Source: an uncultured Muribaculaceae bacterium
Lineage (GTDB): Bacteria; Bacteroidota; Bacteroidia; Bacteroidales; Muribaculaceae
Length of the DNA stretch: 64,000 nt
Reading direction: 5' to 3'
Assembly: GCA_947627615.1 (NCBI GenBank)
Contig: CANQWS010000006.1
Location: 29,271-93,270 of the forward strand
The position numbers and the translations under genes are program-made. The notes beneath the pieces are model-generated. The model saw only the letters and a program-made list of their open reading frames with translations. It had not been told where the DNA came from and did not search any database. Below are positions 35,560 to 44,600 of this stretch, in pieces; position 1 is the stretch's first letter, and the number at the start of each line of letters is the position of its first letter.

Positions 35560-36675
35560 TCAGCCGCGTGCGAGACTCGGGCGGTCCACGCCGAGAACCC
35601 AGCGGCTGCCCCAGACGGGCGAGAGGACTTTCATGCTGATGAAACAGCAGATGAAAGTGGTGACCGCGATGGCCGGAATGGCCACGGGGGAGGGCAGCGA
35701 CATTTCGTCCTTGAATACTCCAACCCACATTCCGAGCCAGAATATGTGCATCAGATACATTCCGTAACTTAAGTTGGAGCAGCTTTCCACTATTTTCGGA
35801 GTGGATTTCATCTCAATGCATGAGAAGAGCAGGAATGCCCCGGCGGTTAGCGCCACCACATTGATGGTGCAGAACGCCCAGCCTACTTCAAGCGTGGGAG
35901 TATCTATGAGCTGCCCCGGTATGGCCTGGACGTAGAACGACCAGATGGTGACGGCGGCTCCGGCAACAAGCAGGGCGGAGCCTATGGCAAGGCGCCGGGC
36001 GCGGTCCCATGTAAGATGCACTCTTATATAATGTGCAAGCACGAGATAGCCCAGATAACCGGAGAAGTACCATAACGTATGGTATTCGTTCCAGAAACAC
36101 TGGCCCCACACTTCTCCTACCCAGCGGTTGAGGAAGGGGATGCATGTGGAGATAAGGAACAGGACTATGAAGAAACGTTCCTCGCGGGCCGAGGCGTTGC
36201 GCAGCCAGGGCGAAATCATGGGAATGAACAGATAGAGCCCTATCAGCGGATACATGAACCAGAGATGTCCGGCAAGCGACGGAAAGTTCAGGAACATACG
36301 CGAAAGGTCACGCGAGGATGTGTCGGTGTCAATCTGTCCCCACGCCAGAGGGAGCAGGCTGTAGAGTATGATGAACGCCAGCATGGGCGGAATCACGCGG
36401 GTGAACCGGCGCTTGTAGAACGCAAGGGTGGTCTGTCCCTGTTTCATGGGCACGAGCAGATAGGCCGACACGATTATGAACAGCGGGACCGACATGCGCG
36501 AGAAACCGTCGTAGAGCGATACCCACAGACGGTCGGTCTCCGATGCCAGCATGGCCACGGGGCCGGCCATGTCGGTGGCGCCGGGTCCGGGATAGAAGTT
36601 TTCGCTGGCATGGACCAGCATGACCAGGAAGCATGCGAAGACTCTTACGAAGTCAAGAAATACTATTCGTTGCAT
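35560..36675 (-). CDS. Acyltransferase 3 family membrane protein
   Basis: I chose the ATG at 36675 (MQRIVFLDFVRVFAC, 371 aa). A longer start at 36738 would lie at or upstream of the predicted transcription start of operator C. About ten membrane helices and the family start (FLDFVRVFACFLVMLVHASENF, with the conserved His) identify an acyltransferase 3 (OafA/OpgC-like) protein. These add acetyl or other acyl groups to surface or periplasmic glycans. Its promoter copies that of the GtaA-GH2 operon, so it belongs to the same predicted regulon. Confidence 0.85.
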   Translation of the reverse strand: MQRIVFLDFVRVFACFLVMLVHASENFYPGPGATDMAGPVAMLASETDRLWVSLYDGFSRMSVPLFIIVSAYLLVPMKQGQTTLAFYKRRFTRVIPPMLAFIILYSLLPLAWGQIDTDTSSRDLSRMFLNFPSLAGHLWFMYPLIGLYLFIPMISPWLRNASAREERFFIVLFLISTCIPFLNRWVGEVWGQCFWNEYHTLWYFSGYLGYLVLAHYIRVHLTWDRARRLAIGSALLVAGAAVTIWSFYVQAIPGQLIDTPTLEVGWAFCTINVVALTAGAFLLFSCIEMKSTPKIVESCSNLSYGMYLMHIFWLGMWVGVFKDEMSLPSPVAIPAIAVTTFICCFISMKVLSPVWGSRWVLGVDRPSLARG

Positions 36676-36723
36676 TTTTGGAGGCAATGGATGGGGTTTA
36701 TGTGATAAGAAAGGGTTTGATTC

Positions 36724-36840
36724 CGATGCATGATGCAAATTTATCTCTTTTCTAACCGACCTTCGGTCAATACTTGTTCAATAAGTGCAAAAATCAATTC
36801 AGAAGGCCGGTCAGGGCGTTTCAGAACTGATTTTTTTATA
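36724..36840 (-). repeat. Duplicated promoter block, copy 2
   Basis: About 115 bp are closely similar to 35395-35510, covering the -7 element, both half-sites and the inverted upstream half-site. Confidence 0.7.
36736..36801 (-). promoter_or_regulatory. Operator C plus -7 element of the acyltransferase gene
   Basis: On the minus strand TGAATTGATT begins at 36801 and TGAACAAGTA at 36780 (21 bp later). The -7 element TAAATTTG spans 36743-36736, 37 bp after the second half-site start. This supports ATG 36675 as the true start. Confidence 0.65.
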
Positions 36841-36856
36841 ACGTCAGGGCGCCCCT

Positions 36857-37507
36857 TCATTTGTTGTTTTCGAGCCATTCCGTGCGGACCGCGTCAGGCA
36901 GATGCTTCACCGAGAAATCGGAGAAGGTCACATTGAAGCCGTCACCGTCGGGGCAGGCGGCCATCATGCCTACTTTTACCGGGCGGTTGGCTTCCATCCA
37001 TGCGTTTCGCATCATGACGTATTCCTTGTCATCGAACGAATAGAAAATCTCAATGGCGTCTTTCCGGCGCACGGCCTTTATCCAGATGAAGTCCACGGGC
37101 TTGTCAAGAGCAATTACGCTCCAGTCCGATGTGTGATGGGTCACGACGGTGCTGATGTTGAATTTGCCGTCAACGTATTCAATGCCGGCCTTGATGTAGT
37201 TCTCGTGGTCTGTACGGATCATCATGCCGGCCTGGTCGAAGCGCACTTTGTAATCGCCCGATACCTTGACCTTGGCCTCGAACTCTCCGCCGTATTCCGC
37301 ATAGTAGAAGGGGGCGTCGTCAACGGTGAAGCCATAGTGCGATATGCGCCAGTAATCACTTTTGGGCGTTACCGACATCGAAAGTCTGTTGCCGGATATG
37401 TTCCACTGCGCCGGTTCGTTGAACCAGTTCATCTTTTCAAGTGTCTGGGCCTGTAATGACAGCCCCGACATAAGCACGAATGCTATTGCTAAAAATTTCT
37501 TTACCAT
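36857..37507 (-). CDS. DUF1349 family exported protein (concanavalin-like fold)
   Basis: The ATG at 37507 gives 216 aa with a signal peptide (VKKFLAIAFVLMSGLSLQAQ); an earlier in-frame start at 37540 overlaps the promoter side and is less likely. The body matches DUF1349: DYKVRFDQAGMMIRTDHENYIKAGIEY, DFIWIKAVRRKDAIEIFYSFD and a final VTFSDFSV. DUF1349 proteins have a concanavalin-like lectin fold and may bind or cleave glycans; activity is unknown. It is divergent from the LuxR-type regulator gene. Confidence 0.85.
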   Translation of the reverse strand: MVKKFLAIAFVLMSGLSLQAQTLEKMNWFNEPAQWNISGNRLSMSVTPKSDYWRISHYGFTVDDAPFYYAEYGGEFEAKVKVSGDYKVRFDQAGMMIRTDHENYIKAGIEYVDGKFNISTVVTHHTSDWSVIALDKPVDFIWIKAVRRKDAIEIFYSFDDKEYVMMRNAWMEANRPVKVGMMAACPDGDGFNVTFSDFSVKHLPDAVRTEWLENNK

Positions 37508-37549
37508 AACTTTTGTTTTTCTGTCATATCGAATAACCACTTTTAATTT

Positions 37550-37567
37550 TTAACTTTGCAAAGTTAA
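37550..37567. promoter_or_regulatory. Palindromic divergent promoter
   Basis: The perfect 18-bp palindrome TTAACTTTGCAAAGTTAA supplies the -7 element TAACTTTG on both strands (37551-37558 plus, 37559-37566 minus), pointing to the LuxR-type gene and the DUF1349 gene. Confidence 0.55.
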
Positions 37568-37613
37568 GCAGCTGTACCATGGTGTGCAATGGCTATAAAT
37601 AACCATTTTTCTC

Positions 37614-38351
37614 ATGAGCAATCTTCCGAAACTCAACCAGCTTCTCAGAAGTCAGATCATTGAGTCTGATTCAATTGATGCCGCTCAATTGCTGCATTAT
37701 GCCGAGACCGTGTCCCGTATAGAGAACGTCACCGCCGTGGTCAGCGACCTGCGGCGTGGCGTGAGCCGGATATTCCCCGGCAAGTTCGGCCGGATTCTGG
37801 ATATTGGCAACTACTCGGAAGAGGATTCCATCTGGGAGAAGGCCATTCTGGACCTGATGACGGAAGAGGAACGTGAGGAAAAATATCTCGCCGAGCTCCG
37901 CTTCTTCAATTTTCTGCGTCACATTTCCCGCCACGCCCGGCCTGATTATTATCTTGTGTCAAGGCTGCGGATGAAAACGGCCGCGGGCGACACGGCCGAT
38001 GTAATCCACCGGATGTATTACATATATGCGTCGGATTCCGAGACCATCACCCATGCACTGTGTCTCTACGGGCGCAGCGCGTTCGATTTCACAGGCCGAA
38101 GCATAGTTGTCAATTCGCTCACCGGTGTGTCGGAGGAATTGACGTCGTCAGCCGATGCCTCGATTCTCAGCCGACGCGAAAAGCAGGTGCTGAAACTGAT
38201 TGACTCGGGCAGGAAAAGTCACGAGATAGCCGCCATTCTTGCCATCAGCAAAAACACCGTAAGCCGTCATCGCCAGGAAATACTGGCCAAACTGCAGGTC
38301 AAGAACTCCATGGAAGCCTGCCGCGTTGCCAAGACCATGAAGATAATCTGA
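37614..38351 (+). CDS. LuxR-type transcriptional regulator with PAS-like N-terminal domain
   Basis: The 245-aa product ends in a GerE/LuxR helix-turn-helix (about 183-243: LSRREKQVLKLIDSGRKS, EIAAILAISKNTVSRHRQ, ILAKLQV). The N-terminal 175 residues look like a PAS-like sensory domain with no membrane segment. No receiver motif is seen. It lies just upstream of the second GH76 gene and diverges from the DUF1349 gene, so it may control one or both. Confidence 0.85.
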   Translation: MSNLPKLNQLLRSQIIESDSIDAAQLLHYAETVSRIENVTAVVSDLRRGVSRIFPGKFGRILDIGNYSEEDSIWEKAILDLMTEEEREEKYLAELRFFNFLRHISRHARPDYYLVSRLRMKTAAGDTADVIHRMYYIYASDSETITHALCLYGRSAFDFTGRSIVVNSLTGVSEELTSSADASILSRREKQVLKLIDSGRKSHEIAAILAISKNTVSRHRQEILAKLQVKNSMEACRVAKTMKII

Positions 38352-38412
38352 TGCTGCCGGCGGGCGTTGAGGCCGCATCACTGCACGGTTCATGGCGCTT
38401 TGAAACGGCTTT

Positions 38413-38477
38413 GGAACGGTTGTTGTGATAATTGAACTGATTTTGTTTCTCAATTAGGGATTTTGAAAGTAGTTTTG
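38413..38477 (+). promoter_or_regulatory. Operator B plus -7 element of the GH76/epimerase operon
   Basis: The proximal half-site TGAACTGATT begins at 38433. The -7 element TAGTTTTG is at 38470-38477, 37 bp after the half-site start. The distal half-site (GGAACGG at 38413) is weaker and 20 bp upstream. Confidence 0.55.
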
Positions 38478-38535
38478 TAATCGGAAAAATATGGCAACCC
38501 AATTCTGACACTAAAAACATATCCCTTTCAGTGAA

Positions 38536-39867
38536 ATGAAAAAAGATTTCGTTACAATTCTGCTTATCCTTCCTCTGATAGTATCCATGACCTCGTGCCG
38601 CAGCTCGGCCCGGTCAGCCGCCGCCGTGCCGCCAATGGAAACGGCCGATGTCTGGACGGCCTACGATGCGTTCAATAAAGTGTATCTCGATACTGACAAG
38701 TACATCTACAAAAACACCAACCGCGATGCCGCGGCGCGCGACCGCTGGCACGGAGCCGCCGCTATATGGTGCCAGCCCATGTATGTCGACATGGCTCTTA
38801 ACGCTACCGAACTGGCCCGCAAACTCGGCGACGGCAAGCGTGAAAAACAGTATGCCTCTCTTGCAAAGAAACTTATTGACGGCAACATCCGCCATTATGT
38901 GAATTTCGATTTCGATAACTGCGACCAGAACCTCGGATGGTTCATCTACGACGACATCCAGTGGTGGACAATAACCATGGCCCGCGCCTATCTGGCCACG
39001 GGTGACGAGAATTACCGCCGTCTGGCGGAGGAGAGTTTCGCCAGAGTGTGGTACGGTTCCCCGCGTGTGGGCGACAGCGGCTCCTACGCCGATCCGGCCA
39101 AGGGGCTGGGCGGCGGAATGTTCTGGCAGTGGCAGCCCATCGACGGTCCCCGCCGCAACGAGGCCGACCATGGAAAGATGTCATGCATCAATTTCCCCAC
39201 CGTGGTTGCCGCCATGCTGCTCTATCAGTCAGCTCCGGCCGACCGCAATCCTGACCCCGCGCCTGAAAGATGGACCAACTCGTTCGGCTCGTTCACCCGT
39301 CCGCATTACGAGACCAAGCAGCGCTATCTCGATATGGCTAAGGAAATCTATGACTGGAGCGCCCGGAATCTCGGCGACATGTCCACAGGCATGATTCATG
39401 ACAGCCGCCACGGAGACCACGCCGGCGGACATCCCCTCATCTACAATCAGGGCACATTCATTGGCGCCGGAGCGTTGCTTTATCTCGCAACCGGGGAGCA
39501 GCGCTATCTTGACAATGCCAAGGCGGGAGCCGATTATTCAATCAATGTGATGTCGGCCGGGGAAGGTGTGCTCCCCTGGGCCCGCAACCGCAGGAATCCC
39601 TACGACCAGGGCAGTCTGGAACAGGGGGTCTATCCCGCCATCTGGGCCCAGTACATGAAGATTCTGACCGACGAGTGCGGACAGAAACAGTATCTGCCGT
39701 TCCTGCGCCACAATGTCGAGCTCGGCTGGAAAAACCGCGACATGGCCACCGGCCTGTGCGACGGCGAGTTCGCCAAGGCCACACCCTCGGGTTCGCTCAT
39801 AGGCAGCTACGCGGCTTCGTCAGTGCCCGCCCTGATGCTGACAACCGCCATTTCCCTTTCCAAGTAA
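38536..39867 (+). CDS. GH76 family alpha-1,6-mannanase-like lipoprotein
   Basis: The 443-aa product has a lipoprotein signal with Cys21 (SMTSC), so it is likely membrane-anchored. GH76 features include the paired catalytic Asp139-Asp140 (FIYDDIQWWTITMARAYLATGD), GMFWQWQP, MSCINFPTVVAAMLLY and YNQGTFIGAGALLYLATG. It belongs to the same family as the 519-aa protein at 23692, which is not a lipoprotein. Operator B links it to the HTCS-type regulon. The aldose epimerase gene follows after 20 bp. Confidence 0.9.
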   Translation: MKKDFVTILLILPLIVSMTSCRSSARSAAAVPPMETADVWTAYDAFNKVYLDTDKYIYKNTNRDAAARDRWHGAAAIWCQPMYVDMALNATELARKLGDGKREKQYASLAKKLIDGNIRHYVNFDFDNCDQNLGWFIYDDIQWWTITMARAYLATGDENYRRLAEESFARVWYGSPRVGDSGSYADPAKGLGGGMFWQWQPIDGPRRNEADHGKMSCINFPTVVAAMLLYQSAPADRNPDPAPERWTNSFGSFTRPHYETKQRYLDMAKEIYDWSARNLGDMSTGMIHDSRHGDHAGGHPLIYNQGTFIGAGALLYLATGEQRYLDNAKAGADYSINVMSAGEGVLPWARNRRNPYDQGSLEQGVYPAIWAQYMKILTDECGQKQYLPFLRHNVELGWKNRDMATGLCDGEFAKATPSGSLIGSYAASSVPALMLTTAISLSK

Positions 39868-39887
39868 CATATCCTTAAATTACCTAT

Positions 39888-41027
39888 ATGAAAAAATCAA
39901 TTCTAATCCTCTCTGCAGCCGCATGCGTGATGATGGCCGGCTGTAACAGCAGTGCCGATAAATCGGGCAAAACAATGTCGGGTCTCGACCCCAGGAACTT
40001 TGAAAGCGTGGTCGACGGCAAACCCACCTCACTCTATGTACTGAAAAACGCAGCCGGAATGGAAGCGTGCGTGACCAACTTCGGCGGCCGCATTGTGTCG
40101 CTGATGGTTCCCGGTGCCGACGGCGAGTTCCGTGACGTGGTGCTCGGACATGATTCAATTGCCGATTATGTGAATATCGACGGCAATTTCGGCGCTCTCA
40201 TAGGCCGTTACGGCAACCGCATCAAGAACGGCAAGATTACCGTTGACAGCGTGGAATACCAGCTGCCGCAGAACAACTACGGACACTGTCTGCACGGCGG
40301 TCCCAAAGGATTCCACAATTCGGTGTGGGAAGCCAACCAGACAAGCGATTCCACTCTTGTGCTTACTCTCGTGTCGCCCGACGGCGAGGCCGGATTCCCC
40401 GGAACCGTGAATGTGGAGGTGACATACACCCTTGCCGGCCACGACCTTGACATAGCCTACAAGGCCACTACCGACAAACCCACCATTCTCAATCTGACCA
40501 ACCACTCCTATTTCAATCTGAGTGGCGACCCCGCCAACACCATCCTTGACGAGACTGTGGCAATCAACGCCGACGGTTATACTCCCATCGACGCTACTTT
40601 CATGACAACCGGCGAGATAGCTCCGGTAGAGGGAACACCGTTTGATTTCCGTGCCGGCAAGAAGGTGGGCCAGGACATTGAGGCCGACAACGAGCAGCTC
40701 CACAACGGTCTCGGCTATGACCACAATTTCGTGCTCAACAGCAAGGGCGACATCAACATCCCCGCCGCAACCGTGACCGATTCAGTATCGGGAATCAGAA
40801 TGGAAGTGCTGACCACAGAGCCGGGCATCCAGTTCTATGTAGGCAACTTCCTCGACGGAAAGGTGTCAGGCAAGAACGGAAAAAAATATCCCCGCCGCGG
40901 TGCCATCTGTCTTGAGACACAGCACTATCCCGACAGCCCCAACAAACCCGAATGGCCCTCTGTTGTTGTCCGTCCCGGCGAAACCTATCAGAGCCATTGC
41001 ATCTATCGCTTCTCCACAGCAAAATAA
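39888..41027 (+). CDS. galM: Aldose 1-epimerase, lipoprotein form
   Basis: The 379-aa product has a lipoprotein signal with Cys19 (MMAGC). Family motifs: FGGRIVSLMVPGADG, IGRYGNRIKNGKI, NNYGHCLHGGPKGFHNSVW, LTNHSYFNLSGD (catalytic His region) and GYDHNFVLN; the base Glu lies in CLETQHYPDSPNKPEWPS. It interconverts alpha and beta anomers of released sugars; the lipid anchor places this in the periplasm or at the membrane. It is co-transcribed with the GH76 gene. Confidence 0.93.
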   Translation: MKKSILILSAAACVMMAGCNSSADKSGKTMSGLDPRNFESVVDGKPTSLYVLKNAAGMEACVTNFGGRIVSLMVPGADGEFRDVVLGHDSIADYVNIDGNFGALIGRYGNRIKNGKITVDSVEYQLPQNNYGHCLHGGPKGFHNSVWEANQTSDSTLVLTLVSPDGEAGFPGTVNVEVTYTLAGHDLDIAYKATTDKPTILNLTNHSYFNLSGDPANTILDETVAINADGYTPIDATFMTTGEIAPVEGTPFDFRAGKKVGQDIEADNEQLHNGLGYDHNFVLNSKGDINIPAATVTDSVSGIRMEVLTTEPGIQFYVGNFLDGKVSGKNGKKYPRRGAICLETQHYPDSPNKPEWPSVVVRPGETYQSHCIYRFSTAK

Positions 41028-41417
41028 ATCTACACTTTCATACAATATGGCAGGGGGCCCCTTTCGGAGTCCTCTGCTTTTATTTCGTGCATGCCTTAAT
41101 GGCCTGAGTCAGTTTTAGAGCCGTGCAGAGAGTGATAGAGCCCCCGTCAGGGGCCGGGTCTGTGGTAGGGACGTAGCGGGCATCTGCCACGGGCACGGCC
41201 GCTGACGCGGGCTTACATTAGGGGGGGGAGACGCCTCATCCCCCGGTTCCCTGCGGTCACCTCTCCCCCGGCTCCCTACGGTCAACGGGGGTTATGGACG
41301 AGCTCGCCCCTGCGGGGCTACAACACCCTATCTGTCAGGTGGGTATATGACGGCTTAAGCCGTCACTCCTATGCTTCGCGATAACGAACCCTCGGGTTCT
41401 CATTCCTGCCATAATAA
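41028..41417. other. Non-coding region rich in short direct and inverted repeats
   Basis: No gene is seen. It contains the perfect palindrome GACGGCTTAAGCCGTC (41349-41364), GAACCCTCGGGTTC (41386-41399), a CCCCTGCGGGG hairpin, and two near-identical CCCCCGG-TCCCT-CGGTCA units (about 41240 and 41265). They look like a cluster of REP-type intergenic repeats. Confidence 0.5.
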
Positions 41418-41456
41418 AAAAATAGGCTGCAAGTCTATGACTTACAGCCTATTTTT
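41418..41456. terminator. Bidirectional terminator between galM and tRNA-Ser
   Basis: AAAAATAGGCTG (41418-41429) pairs exactly with CAGCCTATTTTT (41445-41456). It has T-runs on both strands and lies directly after the tRNA 3' end on the minus strand. Confidence 0.85.
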
Positions 41457-41457
41457 G

Positions 41458-41544
41458 CGGAAAGACAGGGATTCGAACCCTGGGTACCCGTAAGGGTACA
41501 ACGGTTTTCGAGACCGTCCCGTTCGACCGCTCCGGCATCTTTCC
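41458..41544 (-). tRNA. tRNA-Ser (anticodon CGA)
   Basis: The minus strand reads GGAAAGATGCCGGAGC at the 5' end, with a 7-bp acceptor stem (GGAAAGA/TCTTTCC) and anticodon stem ACGGT/ACCGT enclosing the loop CTCGAAA (anticodon CGA, reading UCG). A long variable arm (GTACCCTTACGGGTAC) is typical of serine tRNAs, and the T-arm contains GGTTCGAATCC. No CCA is encoded. It lies just downstream of porU on the same strand. Confidence 0.96.
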
Positions 41545-41561
41545 TTTTGCGGTTGCGGATG

Positions 41562-41590
41562 CAAAGTTACTGAAACTTTTTCGGATTCAA
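41562..41590 (-). promoter_or_regulatory. Promoter of tRNA-Ser
   Basis: On the minus strand TTG (41590-41588), 18 bp, then TAACTTTG (41569-41562), 18 bp before the tRNA 5' end. Confidence 0.65.
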
Positions 41591-41610
41591 CGAATCTTTG
41601 GCTAAAAATT

Positions 41611-44600
41611 TCACTGTCCCGTCACTGCAATGCGTTTGGCCTCGGACTGGATGTCGTGGCCGTCGGTGCTGACGGTGGCGCGATAGATGTAGATTCCACG
41701 CTGCACGCGGCGTCCGGCCATGTCGGTGAGATCCCAATGGATGGGCGCCGAATGGAACATGTCCGAGCGGTCGGTGACGGTGGTGGTCCAGACGCGGTGG
41801 CCGAGCATGTCGTAAATGTCGAGTGTCACGGTCAGTTTGGCGTCAGGCCGGTTGTGGGTTATATAGAAGTTGGCTTCGGTAGAGGCCGGATTCACATCGG
41901 TGTAGATGTCAAATAGTTTTGGCGCCGCGCCGTTCTTGACGAAGAAATCGAGGGTCTGCGAGGTGGAGTTGCCCGAGGTGTCCCACACGCGGAATGTCAT
42001 CGAGTGGTTTCCTCCCGCCAGATCGGCCATTGGGTAGGCCACGGTGCCGGCGGGCGAGCCGTCGGCGTCGGGCGTGAAGTAGAATGCCACATCGTTGAAC
42101 GAGTGCGAGCCGTCAAGCTTCAGGGTCATGGAGTGGCCGATGCCGGCCGTCGAGAGGTTTATCGCGGTGTCGTCGCTCACGCGGGCTATGAACATGGGGC
42201 TTTCGTTGACGGTGGTGCCGGGGGCGAAGCTCTCGTGGTTAAGATAGGCGTATTCAATGACGGGAGCCTTGGTGTCGGGCTCGGCGGAGTCATCGTAGCC
42301 GTACACGTAGAATTTGCGGTTGCAGCCCGAGGCTTCGCGTCCGTCGTCGGCCAGGGCATACATGTTCAGGGCAGCCGGACGGAAATTGTCCATCACCTCC
42401 GAGGGCATGGCTATGGTCACATCGAAATGTCCGTTGCTCACGGAGTCACGGCCCACGTAGAGCTTCGGTCCCTGTTCCTCGAACGTTATGGGACGTCCCT
42501 CCGTGGGCTTTCCGCCGCCGGTGTTGGCGCCGAGCGAGGTGGTGGAGAATTCGGCGTCGTAGAGCGAGAATGAGATGGTGCCGTTGAAGTCATCCATCGG
42601 GTTGCCCTGCGGGTCATAGACCGAGCCGGTGAGCCGCACTCTCTGGCGGGCCATTATGGTGCACTGGTTCTCTTCCGTCACCTCCTGGCCGTCGATCTGC
42701 TCCAGCTCTATGCGCGATTCCGGAACGGTGAGCCTCAGGGCCGGGTCGCCGAGCAGAACGTAGTAGAGTTTCTGGTTGTTGGCGTCGCGGCCGTAGTTGG
42801 TTATCATGTGGTTTTTGGCCCGCTGGCATATCTCGCCTATGGTGGGCAGGCGCCCGTTGTCGTCGCGCTCGAAAGCGACGGTACCGAACGCGGCGGCAAT
42901 GCTGCCGTTGTGCGAGATAATGCTCTCGCGGGTGGGGGCTATGGAGGCTATCGAGCCGCCTGACGCATTGAGCAGCATCCTCTCCGCTCCGCTGATTTCC
43001 TTGCCGTCATGACGCCCGAAAGAGCAGGTCAGAGCCAGCATCAGGGGCCAGCGGCGGTTGTAGAGCGAGACAATGTCGGGGCCGGAAAGCACATTTTCCT
43101 CCATGAGGAAGTTTATGCTGCCGTGGCCTATGTAGTTGAGCCACATGGTGCCTTCGTCGAGCTTGCGGTGCAGACGCTGGCGCGCGCCGGGGCTTTCGCC
43201 GCCCTGAAGCTCGAATGCATCCACGTAGACCTTGGTGTAGAACATGTCGGAGCCCGATGTCGATGACATGAAGTTGCCGTACTGGCGTTCGGAGTCAGTC
43301 ATGAACACTCCCAGGTCGCCGTTGTCGGCAATCATGACCACCTGGTTCTTCCAGTCCGTCGGGTAGGTGTTTCTGGTGTATGCGATGACCTTGTCTACGA
43401 ACGCCTTGGCGTCCGTCAGGTTGTGGATCGGGGCGCGTCCCAGGGCCACTGACAGCTCCGACGAGCCTGTGCCGGCCACGGAATTGTCGGCAAGCATGGC
43501 CACGGGGTCGTCCGACGTGTACGAGCTGATCACCGAGAGGCCGTCGTCGGACTGCCATGTAGGTATGAACGGCTCCTTCAGGTTCTTCATCGCTGCCGAC
43601 ACAAGCCGGTTGTCGTGCGTGGCACGGCCGAAAAGCAGCACGTAGCGCAGCGGCCTGCCAGCCTCGTTGCCGCGGTCGTAGACCATTTTCAGGTAGCGGC
43701 GCAGGGCCGTCACGTCTGATGCGCCCGACCCGAATTCGTTGAAAATCTCGTCCTGAATCACCACCTTCACGTCAAGCCTGTCCTGACTTTCGCGGTGGAA
43801 GCGCGCGAGTCTCTCGGCCTCGCCGGCCCAGTCTCTCACGGTGATTATCACCATGTCCGGTGTCTGGTCCGATGCGTGGAGGTCCTGATTTGAAATCGCG
43901 CCCACATATTTCGGCGCCGGGGCCTCGGCTCCCGGATTCCACGCGGCATATCGGCGCTCGCCGCTGTAGGTGTTGGTCCAGCTTGCCGAGCCGGAGCCCT
44001 TTACGGTGCGTATGGCCTTGATGTCGAGCGGGTCGGTGACGTCCCACACAACGGTTTTCTCGTCGGCTCCTGCCAGTGTCACCGAGGGCGACGTCACGCT
44101 GAAACAGAGCTTGCCGTCGGTCAGTGCTATGAAGCGTGTGTAGTTCAGGGAAATGGCGTCGAGATTCGCCAGCGTGGTCACTCCCGTTGACGAGAATGCC
44201 GCCTCTAAGGTAAGGCGGTCGCTTTCGGGGATGAACGTGTTGGTCACCGTTGAGCGCGTGGCGTAGGAGTATGAGCCTGAGGCCGAGAGCGAGCATTCAT
44301 GCTCCAGGTCCACACCGTTGGCCCGGAATCTGACCGACGAGCGTGACGAAGAGTTGGCCACGAACGATGCCCGCATCCACACCGGAGTGCCTGCGGCGCG
44401 GCCGGGGAGACTGAAGCTGAAGCTCTGGCTGCGTGTCTGCCTGAAATCCTCGCCCACGAACAGATGGCCTGATTCGCCGGGCGATGTCAGGTCTTTCTCG
44501 TGATAGAGTCTGTCAGTGAATGTGGTTACGGGCTCCGAGGTCACGCTCTCGAATCCTTCCACCGGAATTTCCCTCTCCGACCCTTCCGGGCGGCTGTCGG

